From: QHVT01 sp036399015
Lineage (GTDB): Bacteria > Acidobacteriota > Thermoanaerobaculia > Gp7-AA8
DNA length: 64,000 nucleotides
Assembly: GCA_036399015.1 (NCBI GenBank)
Contig: DASWNW010000093.1
Span: forward strand, 1 to 64,000
Reading direction: 5' to 3'
Positions 24,765 to 32,672 of this stretch are shown piece by piece. A program made the translations under genes and the position numbers. Under the pieces are notes generated by a model that had not been told where the DNA came from, ran no database searches, and saw only the letters and a list, made by a program, of their open reading frames with translations. Within the stretch, counting starts at the first letter, position 1. Every line of letters begins with the position of its first letter.

Positions 24765-26642
24765 TCAGAGGACGAGCCTCGAGTCTCCGTTTCGTTTGGT
24801 GGCACCGGACTGGTCGAACAGCTCGAGCAGAGGAATCGCTACCTTGCGCGAGATCCCGAACAGGTCCTTGAACCCCCCAACATCGATCGTTTGCCCTTTC
24901 TTCTCGGCCAGCTTCTCGCGTGCCGCCGCCACTACGTCCCGGTGCAGGTAGACCCCGTCGGCGAGCCGGACCAGCGTCCCCTGCTTCACGAGGAACCCGA
25001 TCACCCCCTCGATCACCTTCGGCCGCTGCGCGATGCTCTTGATGAGGATGGAGGTGGCCGGCGTCTGCAGCCCCGCCTCGAGGTAGACCAGCTCGATCCT
25101 CCGCGCGAGCTCTCCCTCGGCGCCCCCGAGCGTCTTGGACCGCCCCGGAATGTCGAGCGCGTCGCCCTGAACGGTGGCGATCTTCTCCTTCGCCAGGTCG
25201 TTCAGCAGGTAGTTGACCGGCGCGCCGGCGGGGATGAGCTTCTGGACGAACTCCCCCTTCGGGACGTTGACCGCCATCTTGTTGTCGGCGAAGTAGCTGC
25301 CGAGGAAGTCCATCGCGCGGCGGCGGAAGTCGGCCACGACGTCGTTGTGCAGGAACGTCGTACCGGTCTTCTGGACGTTCGGGACGCTGCGCAGCTCCTT
25401 CGCCAGCGTCTCCACCCGGATGCCGGTGCGCGCCTGCAGCTCCTCGAGGGAGACGCCGCGCAGGCCCTGCAGTTTCGCGATCAGCTCCACCCGCTCCGGA
25501 AGCGTGCCGGAGTGCAGCGTGTCGAGGATCTCCAGCCGCGTGCCGCGGCTCAGTTTCGTGAGGTGCGCGTCGAGGATGATCCCGCCGCCGATGGTGTACG
25601 CCGGCGAGTAGCGGCGGATCACGAACCGGTCGCCGGAGACGGCGACGATCGGCGACTCCAGCCGCACCTGCGCCGTCGCGCTCGCACCGGGCTGCAACTC
25701 GCCGCCGGTGCCGTCGACGAACCGGATCGTGCCGAGGAGCTCGGCGGAGAGATGGTGGAAGCGGATGCGTGTCTGCTCCTTCAGCGGTTTCGCGTCGGGC
25801 AGGAGCTCCAGGCGGACGGTGATGACCTGCGACGGCCGCAGCGTGTTCGGATGCAGCACCTGCTGCCCGCGCTGCAGCTCCTCGAGCGCGACGTCGGCGA
25901 GGTTCATCGAGGTCCGCTCGCCGGCCGATGCTTCATCGCGCGGCTCGCCGTGCACCTGGATCGCGCGGGCGCGGCTGCGCTTCGCGCTCGGCAGCACCTC
26001 CACCTCGTCTTCCACCCGCACCCGGCCGGCGTACGTCGTGCCGGTGATGACCGAACCGAAGCCTTTCATCGTGAAGACGCGGTCGATCGGCAGGCGGAAG
26101 ACGCGTGTGGTGGCGTCGCGGTCGTCGACGGACGAGACCGACGCGACGATGGCGGCGCGCAGGTCGTCGAGACCCGCGCCGGTCGTGCTGCTGACCGGCA
26201 CGATCGGCTTCCCTTCGAGGAAGCTGCCGGACGCCAGCTCTTCGACCTCCAGCCGCACCAGCTCCAGGATGTCGCGGTCGACGAGATCGCTCTTCGTGAT
26301 GGCGACGAGCCCCGTCGGGATGCCGAGGAGCTTGCAGATCGCGAAATGCTCGCGCGTCTGCGGCTTGATCGACTCGTCGGCGGCCACGACGAGGAGCGCG
26401 CTGTCGATCCCGCCGATGCCGGCGAGCATGTTCTTGACGAAGCGTTCGTGCCCGGGGACGTCGACGAAGCCGATCTGGTAGTCATCGGTGAACCAGCTCG
26501 CGAATCCGAGGTCGATGGTGATGCCGCGGCGCTTCTCCTCGGGGAGCCGGTCGGTGTCGGTGCCGGTCAGCGCGCGCACGAGAGAGGTCTTGCCGTGATC
26601 GATGTGGCCGGCGGTGCCGATCACGCGTTTCTTGCGGGTCAT
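24765..26642 (-). CDS. selB: selenocysteine-specific elongation factor
   Basis: SelB brings Sec-tRNA to UGA codons marked by a SECIS element. The 625-residue protein has the GTPase G1 GTAGHIDHGKTSL, G3 VDVPGHERF and G4 ITKSDLVD, then EF-Tu-like domains II/III and winged-helix repeats to the C-terminus (about 375-625), matching the usual length. The start MTRKKRVIG follows a TACGAT box by nine bases. No selA, selD, tRNA-Sec or obvious UGA-interrupted gene is in the window, so the selenoproteins must be elsewhere. Confidence 0.94.
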   Translation of the reverse strand: MTRKKRVIGTAGHIDHGKTSLVRALTGTDTDRLPEEKRRGITIDLGFASWFTDDYQIGFVDVPGHERFVKNMLAGIGGIDSALLVVAADESIKPQTREHFAICKLLGIPTGLVAITKSDLVDRDILELVRLEVEELASGSFLEGKPIVPVSSTTGAGLDDLRAAIVASVSSVDDRDATTRVFRLPIDRVFTMKGFGSVITGTTYAGRVRVEDEVEVLPSAKRSRARAIQVHGEPRDEASAGERTSMNLADVALEELQRGQQVLHPNTLRPSQVITVRLELLPDAKPLKEQTRIRFHHLSAELLGTIRFVDGTGGELQPGASATAQVRLESPIVAVSGDRFVIRRYSPAYTIGGGIILDAHLTKLSRGTRLEILDTLHSGTLPERVELIAKLQGLRGVSLEELQARTGIRVETLAKELRSVPNVQKTGTTFLHNDVVADFRRRAMDFLGSYFADNKMAVNVPKGEFVQKLIPAGAPVNYLLNDLAKEKIATVQGDALDIPGRSKTLGGAEGELARRIELVYLEAGLQTPATSILIKSIAQRPKVIEGVIGFLVKQGTLVRLADGVYLHRDVVAAAREKLAEKKGQTIDVGGFKDLFGISRKVAIPLLELFDQSGATKRNGDSRLVL

Positions 26643-26651
26643 GCCGCGCGA

Positions 26652-26661
26652 ATCGTACATT
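26652..26661. promoter_or_regulatory. overlapping divergent -10 elements of selB and the alpha/beta hydrolase gene
   Basis: Minus-strand TACGAT (26652-26657) ends nine bases before the selB ATG; plus-strand TACATT (26656-26661) ends nine bases before the hydrolase ATG, with TTGCGG 18 bases upstream as a possible -35. The two hexamers share two base pairs, so the promoters should be mutually exclusive. Confidence 0.5.
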
Positions 26662-26670
26662 CGAAGCGCA

Positions 26671-27504
26671 ATGGACGTTCGCCCCATCGAGCTCCGCGCC
26701 GCCGACGGACAGCAGCTCGCCGCGACGCTGTACGACGCCGGCGCGCGCGACGCGCTCCTCGTCGCGTCCGCGATGGGCGTCCGGCGGCGCTACTACGACG
26801 CGTTCGCGCGTTACGCCGCGGAGCATGGGCGCAACGTGGTCACGCTCGACTACCGCGGCATCGGCGACTCCCGTCCGCGCTCGCTGCGTGGCTTCGACGC
26901 GACGATGCACGACTGGGGGACGCTCGACCTGCCCGCCGCGATCGACTGGATCGCGCGCGAGCTGCGCCCGCGGTCGTTCGCCTACCTCGGCCACAGCGCG
27001 GGCGGACAGCTCGCCGGCCTCGCGCCGAACATCGGCCGCGCCGACCGGATCGTCTTCGTCGCCGCGCAAAGCGGCTACTGGCGCCACTGGCCCGGCGTGC
27101 GCGCGTACGGCCTCGGCTTGTTGTGGATCGCCATGCCGGTCATCTCGCGCGCGCTCGGCTGGTTCCCGGGAAAGCTGCTGATTGGCTCCGAGGATTTGCC
27201 GCGCGGCGTGGCGTCCGAGTGGGCGCGGTGGGGACGACACCCCGAGTACCTCTTCGGCTACAACGATGCCGCGACGTACGCGCGCGTCACCGCGCCGCTG
27301 CTCGCGTACAGCCTGCGCGTCGACCACTACGCGCCGCGCCGTGCGGTCGACGCGCTCGTGGCGAAGTACGGAAACGCGAAGGTGACGCGCGTGCATCGCG
27401 ACGACGGCATCGGCCACTTCGACGCGTTCCGGAAAGGGAAGGGAGAGAGGCTGTGGGAGGAGATCGTGGAGTGGCTCAGGCGCGGTCTGGATACACCTCT
27501 TTGA
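26671..27504 (+). CDS. alpha/beta hydrolase
   Basis: A 277-residue serine hydrolase-fold protein. The nucleophile elbow is LGHSAGGQ (Ser about 110), the oxyanion region includes VASAMGV, and the catalytic His is in DGIGHFDAF near the C-terminus. It resembles YheT/lysophospholipase-like hydrolases; substrate unknown. The start follows a TACATT box by nine bases. The 3' end overlaps the convergent DUF72 gene by 29 bases. Confidence 0.88.
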   Translation: MDVRPIELRAADGQQLAATLYDAGARDALLVASAMGVRRRYYDAFARYAAEHGRNVVTLDYRGIGDSRPRSLRGFDATMHDWGTLDLPAAIDWIARELRPRSFAYLGHSAGGQLAGLAPNIGRADRIVFVAAQSGYWRHWPGVRAYGLGLLWIAMPVISRALGWFPGKLLIGSEDLPRGVASEWARWGRHPEYLFGYNDAATYARVTAPLLAYSLRVDHYAPRRAVDALVAKYGNAKVTRVHRDDGIGHFDAFRKGKGERLWEEIVEWLRRGLDTPL

Positions 27505-28315
27505 GCTGCGGCGGCAGCTCGTTCTTGAGGCCGAGCGACGCACGCAGCTCGCCGGCGTTCACGATCGCCTGGCCGCGGAAGTGGTTGTTCGTGACGACGT
27601 ACGTGTCCTTCTCCTTCGCCATCGCGCCGATGCGCTCCACCCACGGCTCGAGCTCCTCGGGCGAGTAGAGATAGTTGTAGCGCTCCCACGACTCCTGGTG
27701 TGCGAACCACTTCTCGTAGTTGCGGCCGTGGAAGCGCGCGTAGGCGACGGGGCCAGTGACGGTGCCGGCCGGCTTCACGGAGTTGTCGAAGAGCGGCTGG
27801 TCGACGTTGACCCAGGCGACGTCGTGCTCGTCGAGGAAGGCGAAGAACTCCTCCGTCTGAAACGTGGAGTGGCGCACCTCGAGCGCCTTCGGATACTCGG
27901 CGAAGGCGTCGAACAGCGCGGTCAGCTTGTCGCACGACTCCGGCGAGTTCTTGAAGCTCCAGGGGAACTGCAGCAGGATCGCGCCGAGGCGGTCCGCCTC
28001 CATGAGCGGGTCGAGGTAGTTGCGAAATGCCTTCACGTCGTCGGCGAGGAGCTCCGCCTTCTCGTGCGTGAAGCCGCGGAAGACCTTCGTGGTGAAACGG
28101 AAGTCGCGATTGTCCGCGACGCGGCGCACCCAGCTCTTCGCGTGGTTCGGCGGAGGGATGCGGTAGAAGGGCGAGTTGATCTCGATCGTGTCGAAAAACG
28201 AGGAGAGGTAGGCGAGGTGATCGAACTTGGAGCCGTGCGGCGGGTAGACGACCTTCTCCCAATCGGCGTAGCTCCAGCCTGCCGGTCCGACACGAATTTT
28301 ATGTGCAGTTCTCAA
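27476..28315 (-). CDS. DUF72 (YecE-like) TIM-barrel protein
   Basis: A 279-residue protein of the DUF72 family: N-terminal IRVGPAGWSYADW, FFDTIEINSPFYRIPP, KVFRGFTHEK, LLQFPWSFKNS, EVRHSTFQ and ARFHGRNYEKW are all family hallmarks. The biochemical function of the family is not known. The start is taken as TTG at 28315; a GTG at 28293 (VGPAGWS) would cut a family-conserved strand. It diverges from the zinc-ribbon gene. Confidence 0.9.
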   Translation of the reverse strand: MRTAHKIRVGPAGWSYADWEKVVYPPHGSKFDHLAYLSSFFDTIEINSPFYRIPPPNHAKSWVRRVADNRDFRFTTKVFRGFTHEKAELLADDVKAFRNYLDPLMEADRLGAILLQFPWSFKNSPESCDKLTALFDAFAEYPKALEVRHSTFQTEEFFAFLDEHDVAWVNVDQPLFDNSVKPAGTVTGPVAYARFHGRNYEKWFAHQESWERYNYLYSPEELEPWVERIGAMAKEKDTYVVTNNHFRGQAIVNAGELRASLGLKNELPPQLKEVYPDRA

Positions 28316-28598
28316 TGGTCAACACCTTGACGTTCTTATTTTGAGTTCGATCTTTCCGCGTTGCCTTCCTTTCGAAAACTATGCTAAAAGTCCTGCCATC
28401 GGAATCAATATGACACTCCATATCGGACAGCGGCGTTCGTCTGGGGGGTCGTTTGCTCCGAAGTTCGGAAGGGGGTCGATTCGTAGCTACTCGTAGTCAT
28501 CCATCCAGACTAGCGGGGGCAGTGTCGCGGCCCCCCGCCACGCCCAACGCTGCGGCAACAGACTTTCACGCATCAAACGTTTAGGAGATCAAGGTTTC
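28316..28598. other. divergent intergenic region, long 5' leader of the zinc-ribbon gene
   Basis: A 283-base gap with lower GC than its neighbours. It should contain the promoters of DUF72 and of the zinc-ribbon gene; TTGACG at 28327 and AT-rich patches near 28360-28390 are candidates but no pair is convincing. The last bases carry TTAGGAG and AAGG before the ATG. A leader of roughly 200 bases is possible, which could hold a regulatory structure. Confidence 0.4.
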
Positions 28599-28919
28599 AT
28601 GGATACTTTCAACGACAAGTCCCTCAACTGCGCTGACTGCGGCCAGGAGTTCATCTTCAGCCGGAACGAACAGTCGTTCTATGCGGAGCGCGGATTCACC
28701 AACGAACCGAAGCGTTGCAAGAACTGCCGCGACAAGCGTAAGACCTCCCGTGACGGCGGAAGCGGCGAAGGCCGCTCGCGCCAGATGGTGAGCGTGACGT
28801 GCGACAGCTGCGGCATTCCGACGGAAGTGCCGTTCACGCCTGTCAGCGGTAAGCCGGTCTATTGCCGCGACTGCTACAACCAGCGCCGCTCGAACAGCCG
28901 CAGCTCGAGCTGGGCGTAA
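28599..28919 (+). CDS. double zinc-ribbon protein
   Basis: A 106-residue basic protein with two zinc ribbons. The first (about 10-44) has CADCGQEFIFSRNEQSFYAE and closes with KRCKNC, the zinc-binding family typically found alone. The second (about 68-93) is CDSCG...YCRDC, of the kind found in small nucleic-acid-binding proteins. A Ser/Arg-rich tail follows. A role in RNA or DNA binding, perhaps stress-related given the long leader and strong terminator, is inference. Confidence 0.88.
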   Translation: MDTFNDKSLNCADCGQEFIFSRNEQSFYAERGFTNEPKRCKNCRDKRKTSRDGGSGEGRSRQMVSVTCDSCGIPTEVPFTPVSGKPVYCRDCYNQRRSNSRSSSWA

Positions 28920-28960
28920 GTAGTCGACCCCCAACCTCGACCAACAGCCAACCGAACTGA

Positions 28961-28996
28961 AACGGCCCGCGCGACGAGCGCGGGCCGTTTTGTTGT
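28961..28996 (+). terminator. rho-independent-type terminator after the zinc-ribbon gene
   Basis: A perfect 12-bp stem AACGGCCCGCGC / GCGCGGGCCGTT around a GACGA loop, followed by TTGTTGTT. Confidence 0.85.
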
Positions 28997-29002
28997 TAGA
29001 AT
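28997..29002 (+). promoter_or_regulatory. candidate -10 element of the cystathionine beta-synthase gene
   Basis: TAGAAT immediately after the terminator, nine bases before the TTG start codon. Any -35 would fall inside the terminator stem and loop. Confidence 0.4.
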
Positions 29003-29011
29003 CCGCGCCGC

Positions 29012-29977
29012 TTGTCCCGCCTCACTCCGCGCCCCGTCGACTCCATCCTCGATCTCATCGGCCACACGCCGATGGTGCGCCTCCGCCGCATCACCGGGCC
29101 GGACGACGCCGACGTCTTCGCGAAGCTGGAGTTCTTCAACCCCGGCTTCTCCGTGAAGGACCGCATCGGCGTCGGCATGCTCGACCGCGCGGAGCGTGAA
29201 GGGCTGCTCCAGCCGGGCGGCACCGTCATCGAGCCGACCGCCGGCAACACGGGCGTCGGGCTCGCGCTGGCCGGCGTGCAGAAGGGGTACCGCGTCATCC
29301 TCTGCGTCCCCGACAACTTCTCCAGCGAGAAGCGGGAGATCATGCAGGCCCTCGGCGGCGAGGTGGTGCTCACCCCCGGCGACGGCGGCATCAAGGGCGC
29401 GATCCAGAAGGCGGAGGAGCTGGCGGCGAAGATCCCCGGCGCCTACATCCCGCAGCAGTTCCGCAACCACTTCAACAGCGAGTCGCACTACGAGACCACG
29501 GGCCCCGAGATCTGGGAACAGATGGACGGCCGCATCGACGCGTTCGTCGCCGGCGCCGGCAGCGGCGGAACGTTCACCGGCGTGTCACGCTACCTCCGCG
29601 AACGGCTGCCCGATCTCTGGTGTTCTATCGTCGAGCCCCAGGGCTCGGTGCTCGGCGGCGGGACGGTCGCCCCGCACGACGTGGAAGGCATCGGCGCGTC
29701 GTTCGTCCCGCCGGTGCTCGACATGGAGCTGTCGAACGAGGTGATCACCATTCCCGACGATCCCGCCTACGCGATGGTCGCGCGCCTGTCGAAGGAAGAA
29801 GGCATCCTCGGCGGCTCGTCCGCCGGCGCGAACGTCGCCGCCGCACTGCAGGTGGCGCAGCGCCTCGGACGCGGCAAGCGCGTCGTCACCATCATCCCCG
29901 ACGCCGCCGAGCGCTACATGTCCAAGGGCATCTACTCGAAGTGGCGCAAGGAAACACCGGCCGACCCGGCCGTCTGA
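29012..29977 (+). CDS. cystathionine beta-synthase / cysteine synthase family PLP enzyme
   Basis: A 321-residue fold-type II PLP enzyme. The PLP lysine is in NPGFSVKDRIG (about residue 48), the phosphate-side loop is EPTAGNTGVG and the late GSSAGANVAAA motif is present. The first alone would read as CysK, but the partner 10 bases downstream is a cystathionine gamma-lyase-type enzyme, and this pairing (as in B. subtilis mccAB) indicates cystathionine beta-synthase in reverse transsulfuration from homocysteine to cysteine. There is no CBS-domain regulatory tail. The start is a TTG; no ATG precedes the conserved N-terminus. Confidence 0.9.
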   Translation: MSRLTPRPVDSILDLIGHTPMVRLRRITGPDDADVFAKLEFFNPGFSVKDRIGVGMLDRAEREGLLQPGGTVIEPTAGNTGVGLALAGVQKGYRVILCVPDNFSSEKREIMQALGGEVVLTPGDGGIKGAIQKAEELAAKIPGAYIPQQFRNHFNSESHYETTGPEIWEQMDGRIDAFVAGAGSGGTFTGVSRYLRERLPDLWCSIVEPQGSVLGGGTVAPHDVEGIGASFVPPVLDMELSNEVITIPDDPAYAMVARLSKEEGILGGSSAGANVAAALQVAQRLGRGKRVVTIIPDAAERYMSKGIYSKWRKETPADPAV

Positions 29978-29986
29978 GAGACCGCA

Positions 29987-31126
29987 ATGGCTTTTTCGAC
30001 TGATTGCATCCACGCCGGCCAGGAGCCGGAGCCGCAAACCGGCGCCGTCACCATCCCCATCTACCAGACCTCGACCTACGTGCAGCCGGAGCTCGGCCGC
30101 CACAAGGGCTACGAGTACGCGCGGACGAAGAACCCGACGCGCTCCGCGCTGGAGGCGAACCTCGCCGCGCTCGAGCGGGGGAAGTACGGCCACTGCTTCG
30201 CGTCCGGCATGTCGGCGACCGACACCGTCTTCCGTCTGCTGAAGTCCGGCGACCACGTCGTCGCCGGCGAGAACATGTACGGCGGCTCCTACCGCCTCTT
30301 CAGCCGCGTCCTCGAAAAGTACGGGCTGCAGTTCACCTACGTCGACACCGCGCGCGTCGACGCGGTGAAGAACGCGCTCCGGCCCGAAACGCGCATCGTC
30401 TTCCTCGAGACGCCGACGAACCCGATGATGACCGTGACCGACCTCGCCGCCTGCGCCGACGTCGCGCACAAAAACGGGTCGCTGGTGGTGGTCGACAACA
30501 CCTTCTGCTCGCCGTACATCCAGCGTCCGATCGAGCTCGGCGCCGACATCGTCGTGCACTCGACGACGAAGTTCCTCAACGGCCACTCCGACTCGGTCGG
30601 CGGCGTGGTCGTCTCGAACTCGGACGAGATCGCGGAGCAGATCGGCTTCCTCCAGAACGCCGTCGGCGCGATCCTGTCGCCCTTCGACTCCTGGCTCGTC
30701 CTGCGCGGCGTGAAGACGCTGGCGGTGCGCATGAAGCAGCACGAGACGAACGGCGTCGCCGTCGCCAACTACCTCGTGAACCAGCCGAAGGTGCGCAAGG
30801 TCTACTACCCCGGCCTCCCCGACCACCCGCAGCACGAGCTGGCGAAGCGGCAGATGAACGGCTTCGGCTCGATGATCTCGTTCGAGCTCGGCTCGTTCGA
30901 GAACGCGAAGAAGTTCCTCGACCGCGTCCGACTCTGCGCCCTCGCCGAGTCTCTCGGCGGGGTCGAGACGCTCATCTCCCACCCCGAGAGCATGACCCAC
31001 GGCTCGGTCCCCGCCGAGATGCGCAAGCACCTCGGCATCACCCCCGGCCTGGTGCGCATCAGCGTCGGGATCGAGGACATCGAGGACCTGGTGGCGGATC
31101 TCGAAAACGCGTTCGAAGGGGTGTAG
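29987..31126 (+). CDS. cystathionine gamma-lyase-type transsulfuration enzyme
   Basis: A 379-residue Cys/Met-metabolism PLP enzyme. The PLP lysine lies in VVHSTTKFLNGHSDSVGG; other family motifs are YEYARTKNPTR, FASGMSATD, VFLETPTNP and VETLISHPESMTH. Motifs do not cleanly separate gamma-lyase from gamma-synthase, but the operon with a cystathionine beta-synthase-like gene favours the lyase direction, releasing cysteine. It is read from the same promoter as its neighbour. Confidence 0.9.
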   Translation: MAFSTDCIHAGQEPEPQTGAVTIPIYQTSTYVQPELGRHKGYEYARTKNPTRSALEANLAALERGKYGHCFASGMSATDTVFRLLKSGDHVVAGENMYGGSYRLFSRVLEKYGLQFTYVDTARVDAVKNALRPETRIVFLETPTNPMMTVTDLAACADVAHKNGSLVVVDNTFCSPYIQRPIELGADIVVHSTTKFLNGHSDSVGGVVVSNSDEIAEQIGFLQNAVGAILSPFDSWLVLRGVKTLAVRMKQHETNGVAVANYLVNQPKVRKVYYPGLPDHPQHELAKRQMNGFGSMISFELGSFENAKKFLDRVRLCALAESLGGVETLISHPESMTHGSVPAEMRKHLGITPGLVRISVGIEDIEDLVADLENAFEGV

Positions 31127-31212
31127 GCCGGCACGGCCGGCAGCGCCGGTTGCGCAACGCCGCAGGCGCCGTTCTCGCGCCGCCGGACAGGCGTGGGCTT
31201 CGGGCCTGTCGC

Positions 31213-31218
31213 TATACT
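31213..31218 (+). promoter_or_regulatory. candidate -10 element of the 31227 gene pair
   Basis: TATACT ends eight bases before the ATG at 31227, without a Shine-Dalgarno in between. Confidence 0.45.
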
Positions 31219-31226
31219 CGCGCTCG

Positions 31227-31508
31227 ATGCGTGAGATCTCCGACGCGTTACCGGGCGCCGACCTCATTCGCCAGGGGCTGCTCGACCTCGAGGCGGGAGT
31301 GGAATCGGTGCCGGCGCTGCTGGTGCTGGTGGGCGCGCCGCGCCTGCGCCGGCTCGGAGTGGAGGTCGACGACTCGCCGTTTCTTCCTGAAGATCGCCTC
31401 TACGATCTGCTCGCCGCGACGCACGGCGACGGCGCGCACTCGCAGTACAACGCCCTGATCCGGAAGCTGGTGAGCTTCGAGCGCGCCGCCGAATGCGTGA
31501 GCCAGTAA
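31227..31508 (+). CDS. small protein paired with a nucleotidyltransferase-like protein
   Basis: A 93-residue soluble protein, acidic in its N-terminal half, without a motif I recognise. It overlaps the next gene by 16 bases. A short gene overlapping a DUF6036-like nucleotidyltransferase is the arrangement of a two-gene toxin-antitoxin-like unit, in which this would be the antitoxin-side partner. That is inference from layout only. Confidence 0.65.
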   Translation: MREISDALPGADLIRQGLLDLEAGVESVPALLVLVGAPRLRRLGVEVDDSPFLPEDRLYDLLAATHGDGAHSQYNALIRKLVSFERAAECVSQ

Positions 31509-32017
31509 ACGCGGACCGGCTCCGGCACTTCATGCGCGTCCTCGCTGCGCGCTCCGGCGCGGCGGGCCGGGTCTATCTCACCGGCGGCTCGTCGGCGGTG
31601 CTGCTCGATTGGCGGACCAGCACGCTCGATATCGACCTCAGCATCTTTCCTGAGGACGACCGGATTCTGCGGGTGATTCCGGCGTTGAAGGAGCTGCTCA
31701 ACGTGAACGTGGAGCTCGCGTCACCCGCCGATTTCATCCCGCCCATTCCCGGGTGGGAGGATCGGAGTCCTTTCATTGCTCGTGAGGGAGCGCTCTCGTT
31801 TCATCACTACGACTTCTACTCGCAGTGTCTGGCGAAGATCGAGCGTGGTCACCGAAAAGACCTGATGGACGTGCGCGCGATGCTGGAAGCGGGTCTGGTG
31901 GTGCGGGAAAAGCTCGAGGAGATGTTCTCCCGGATCGAGCCGGAGCTGTACCGCTACCCGGCGATCCATCCGGCCTCCTTCCGCCGCGCGGTCGAATCCG
32001 CCCTCCAACTACAATAG
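31493..32017 (+). CDS. nucleotidyltransferase-fold protein (DUF6036/AbiEii-like)
   Basis: A 174-residue protein with a minimal nucleotidyltransferase core: YLTGGSSAVLLDW followed by TSTLDIDLSIF gives the GG/GS motif and the DxD metal pair (Asp46, Asp48). After that come helices with a conserved-looking KIERGHRKDLMD. Families of this shape include toxins that modify tRNA or proteins. Its 5' end overlaps the 93-residue gene; plsY follows with its own promoter-like box inside the 3' end of this gene. Confidence 0.75.
   Translation: MREPVNADRLRHFMRVLAARSGAAGRVYLTGGSSAVLLDWRTSTLDIDLSIFPEDDRILRVIPALKELLNVNVELASPADFIPPIPGWEDRSPFIAREGALSFHHYDFYSQCLAKIERGHRKDLMDVRAMLEAGLVVREKLEEMFSRIEPELYRYPAIHPASFRRAVESALQLQ
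32010..32015 (+). promoter_or_regulatory. candidate -10 element of plsY
   Basis: TACAAT, nine bases before the plsY ATG and inside the last codons of the preceding gene. Confidence 0.45.
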
Positions 32018-32024
32018 CGCCCGC

Positions 32025-32672
32025 ATGTTGCCTGTGGCGCTGGTCGCGCTTGCGTATCTCATCGGCTCGATTCCGTTCAGCTTTCTCGTCGTCAAGCTCG
32101 TGTCGGGCAAGGACGTGCGGGACCATGGGAGCCGGAACGTGGGGGCGACGAACGTCGCGCGGACGGCGGGGAAGCTGCCGGGGATCTTTGCGTTGCTGCT
32201 CGATGTCGCGAAGGGGTACGCGGCGATCGCGATGGCGCGGTACCTCGTGCAACTGCACGCGTGGCCGTTCGAGCCGGGGGTGCAGCCGTGGCAGTCGGCC
32301 GAGTTCTGGGTGGCCGGCGCGGGGCTCATAGCGGTCCTGGCGCACATGTTCCCCGCGTGGCTTGGGTTCCACGGCGGCAAGGGGGTGGCCACCGGGTTCG
32401 GCGTCGTCCTGGCGCTCGATCCGCTGGTGGCGCTCATGGTGGTGGTCGTTTTCGCCATCGTGCTGCTGGCGTTCCGGTTCGTGTCGCTGGCGTCGATCCT
32501 CGGGGCGGCGGCGATTCCGATCCTCTTCAGCCTCGTCCCCTCCACGCCGTTCTGGTGGATCGTGATGACCGCCGGGATCGCGCTCGCCGTCATCCTGAAG
32601 CACCACGAGAACATCGCGCGCCTCGTGCAGGGGGCGGAGCGCCGGTTCGGCCGGAAGAAGGACTCCGAATGA
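32025..32672 (+). CDS. plsY: acyl-phosphate:glycerol-3-phosphate acyltransferase
   Basis: Integral membrane enzyme that makes lysophosphatidate from acyl-phosphate. The 215-residue protein has the family's N-terminal helix (LIGSIPFSFLV), the phosphate-binding GSRNVGATNVART and the second loop FHGGKGVATGFG. Its stop overlaps the gpsA start (ATGA), coupling the enzyme with the supplier of its substrate glycerol-3-phosphate. Confidence 0.96.
   Translation: MLPVALVALAYLIGSIPFSFLVVKLVSGKDVRDHGSRNVGATNVARTAGKLPGIFALLLDVAKGYAAIAMARYLVQLHAWPFEPGVQPWQSAEFWVAGAGLIAVLAHMFPAWLGFHGGKGVATGFGVVLALDPLVALMVVVVFAIVLLAFRFVSLASILGAAAIPILFSLVPSTPFWWIVMTAGIALAVILKHHENIARLVQGAERRFGRKKDSE

Noticed and set aside
28327..28355. 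TTGACG with a following AT-rich hexamer as promoter of the zinc-ribbon gene
   Set aside because: The hexamer at the correct spacing (ATCTTT) does not resemble a -10; kept only as a region note.
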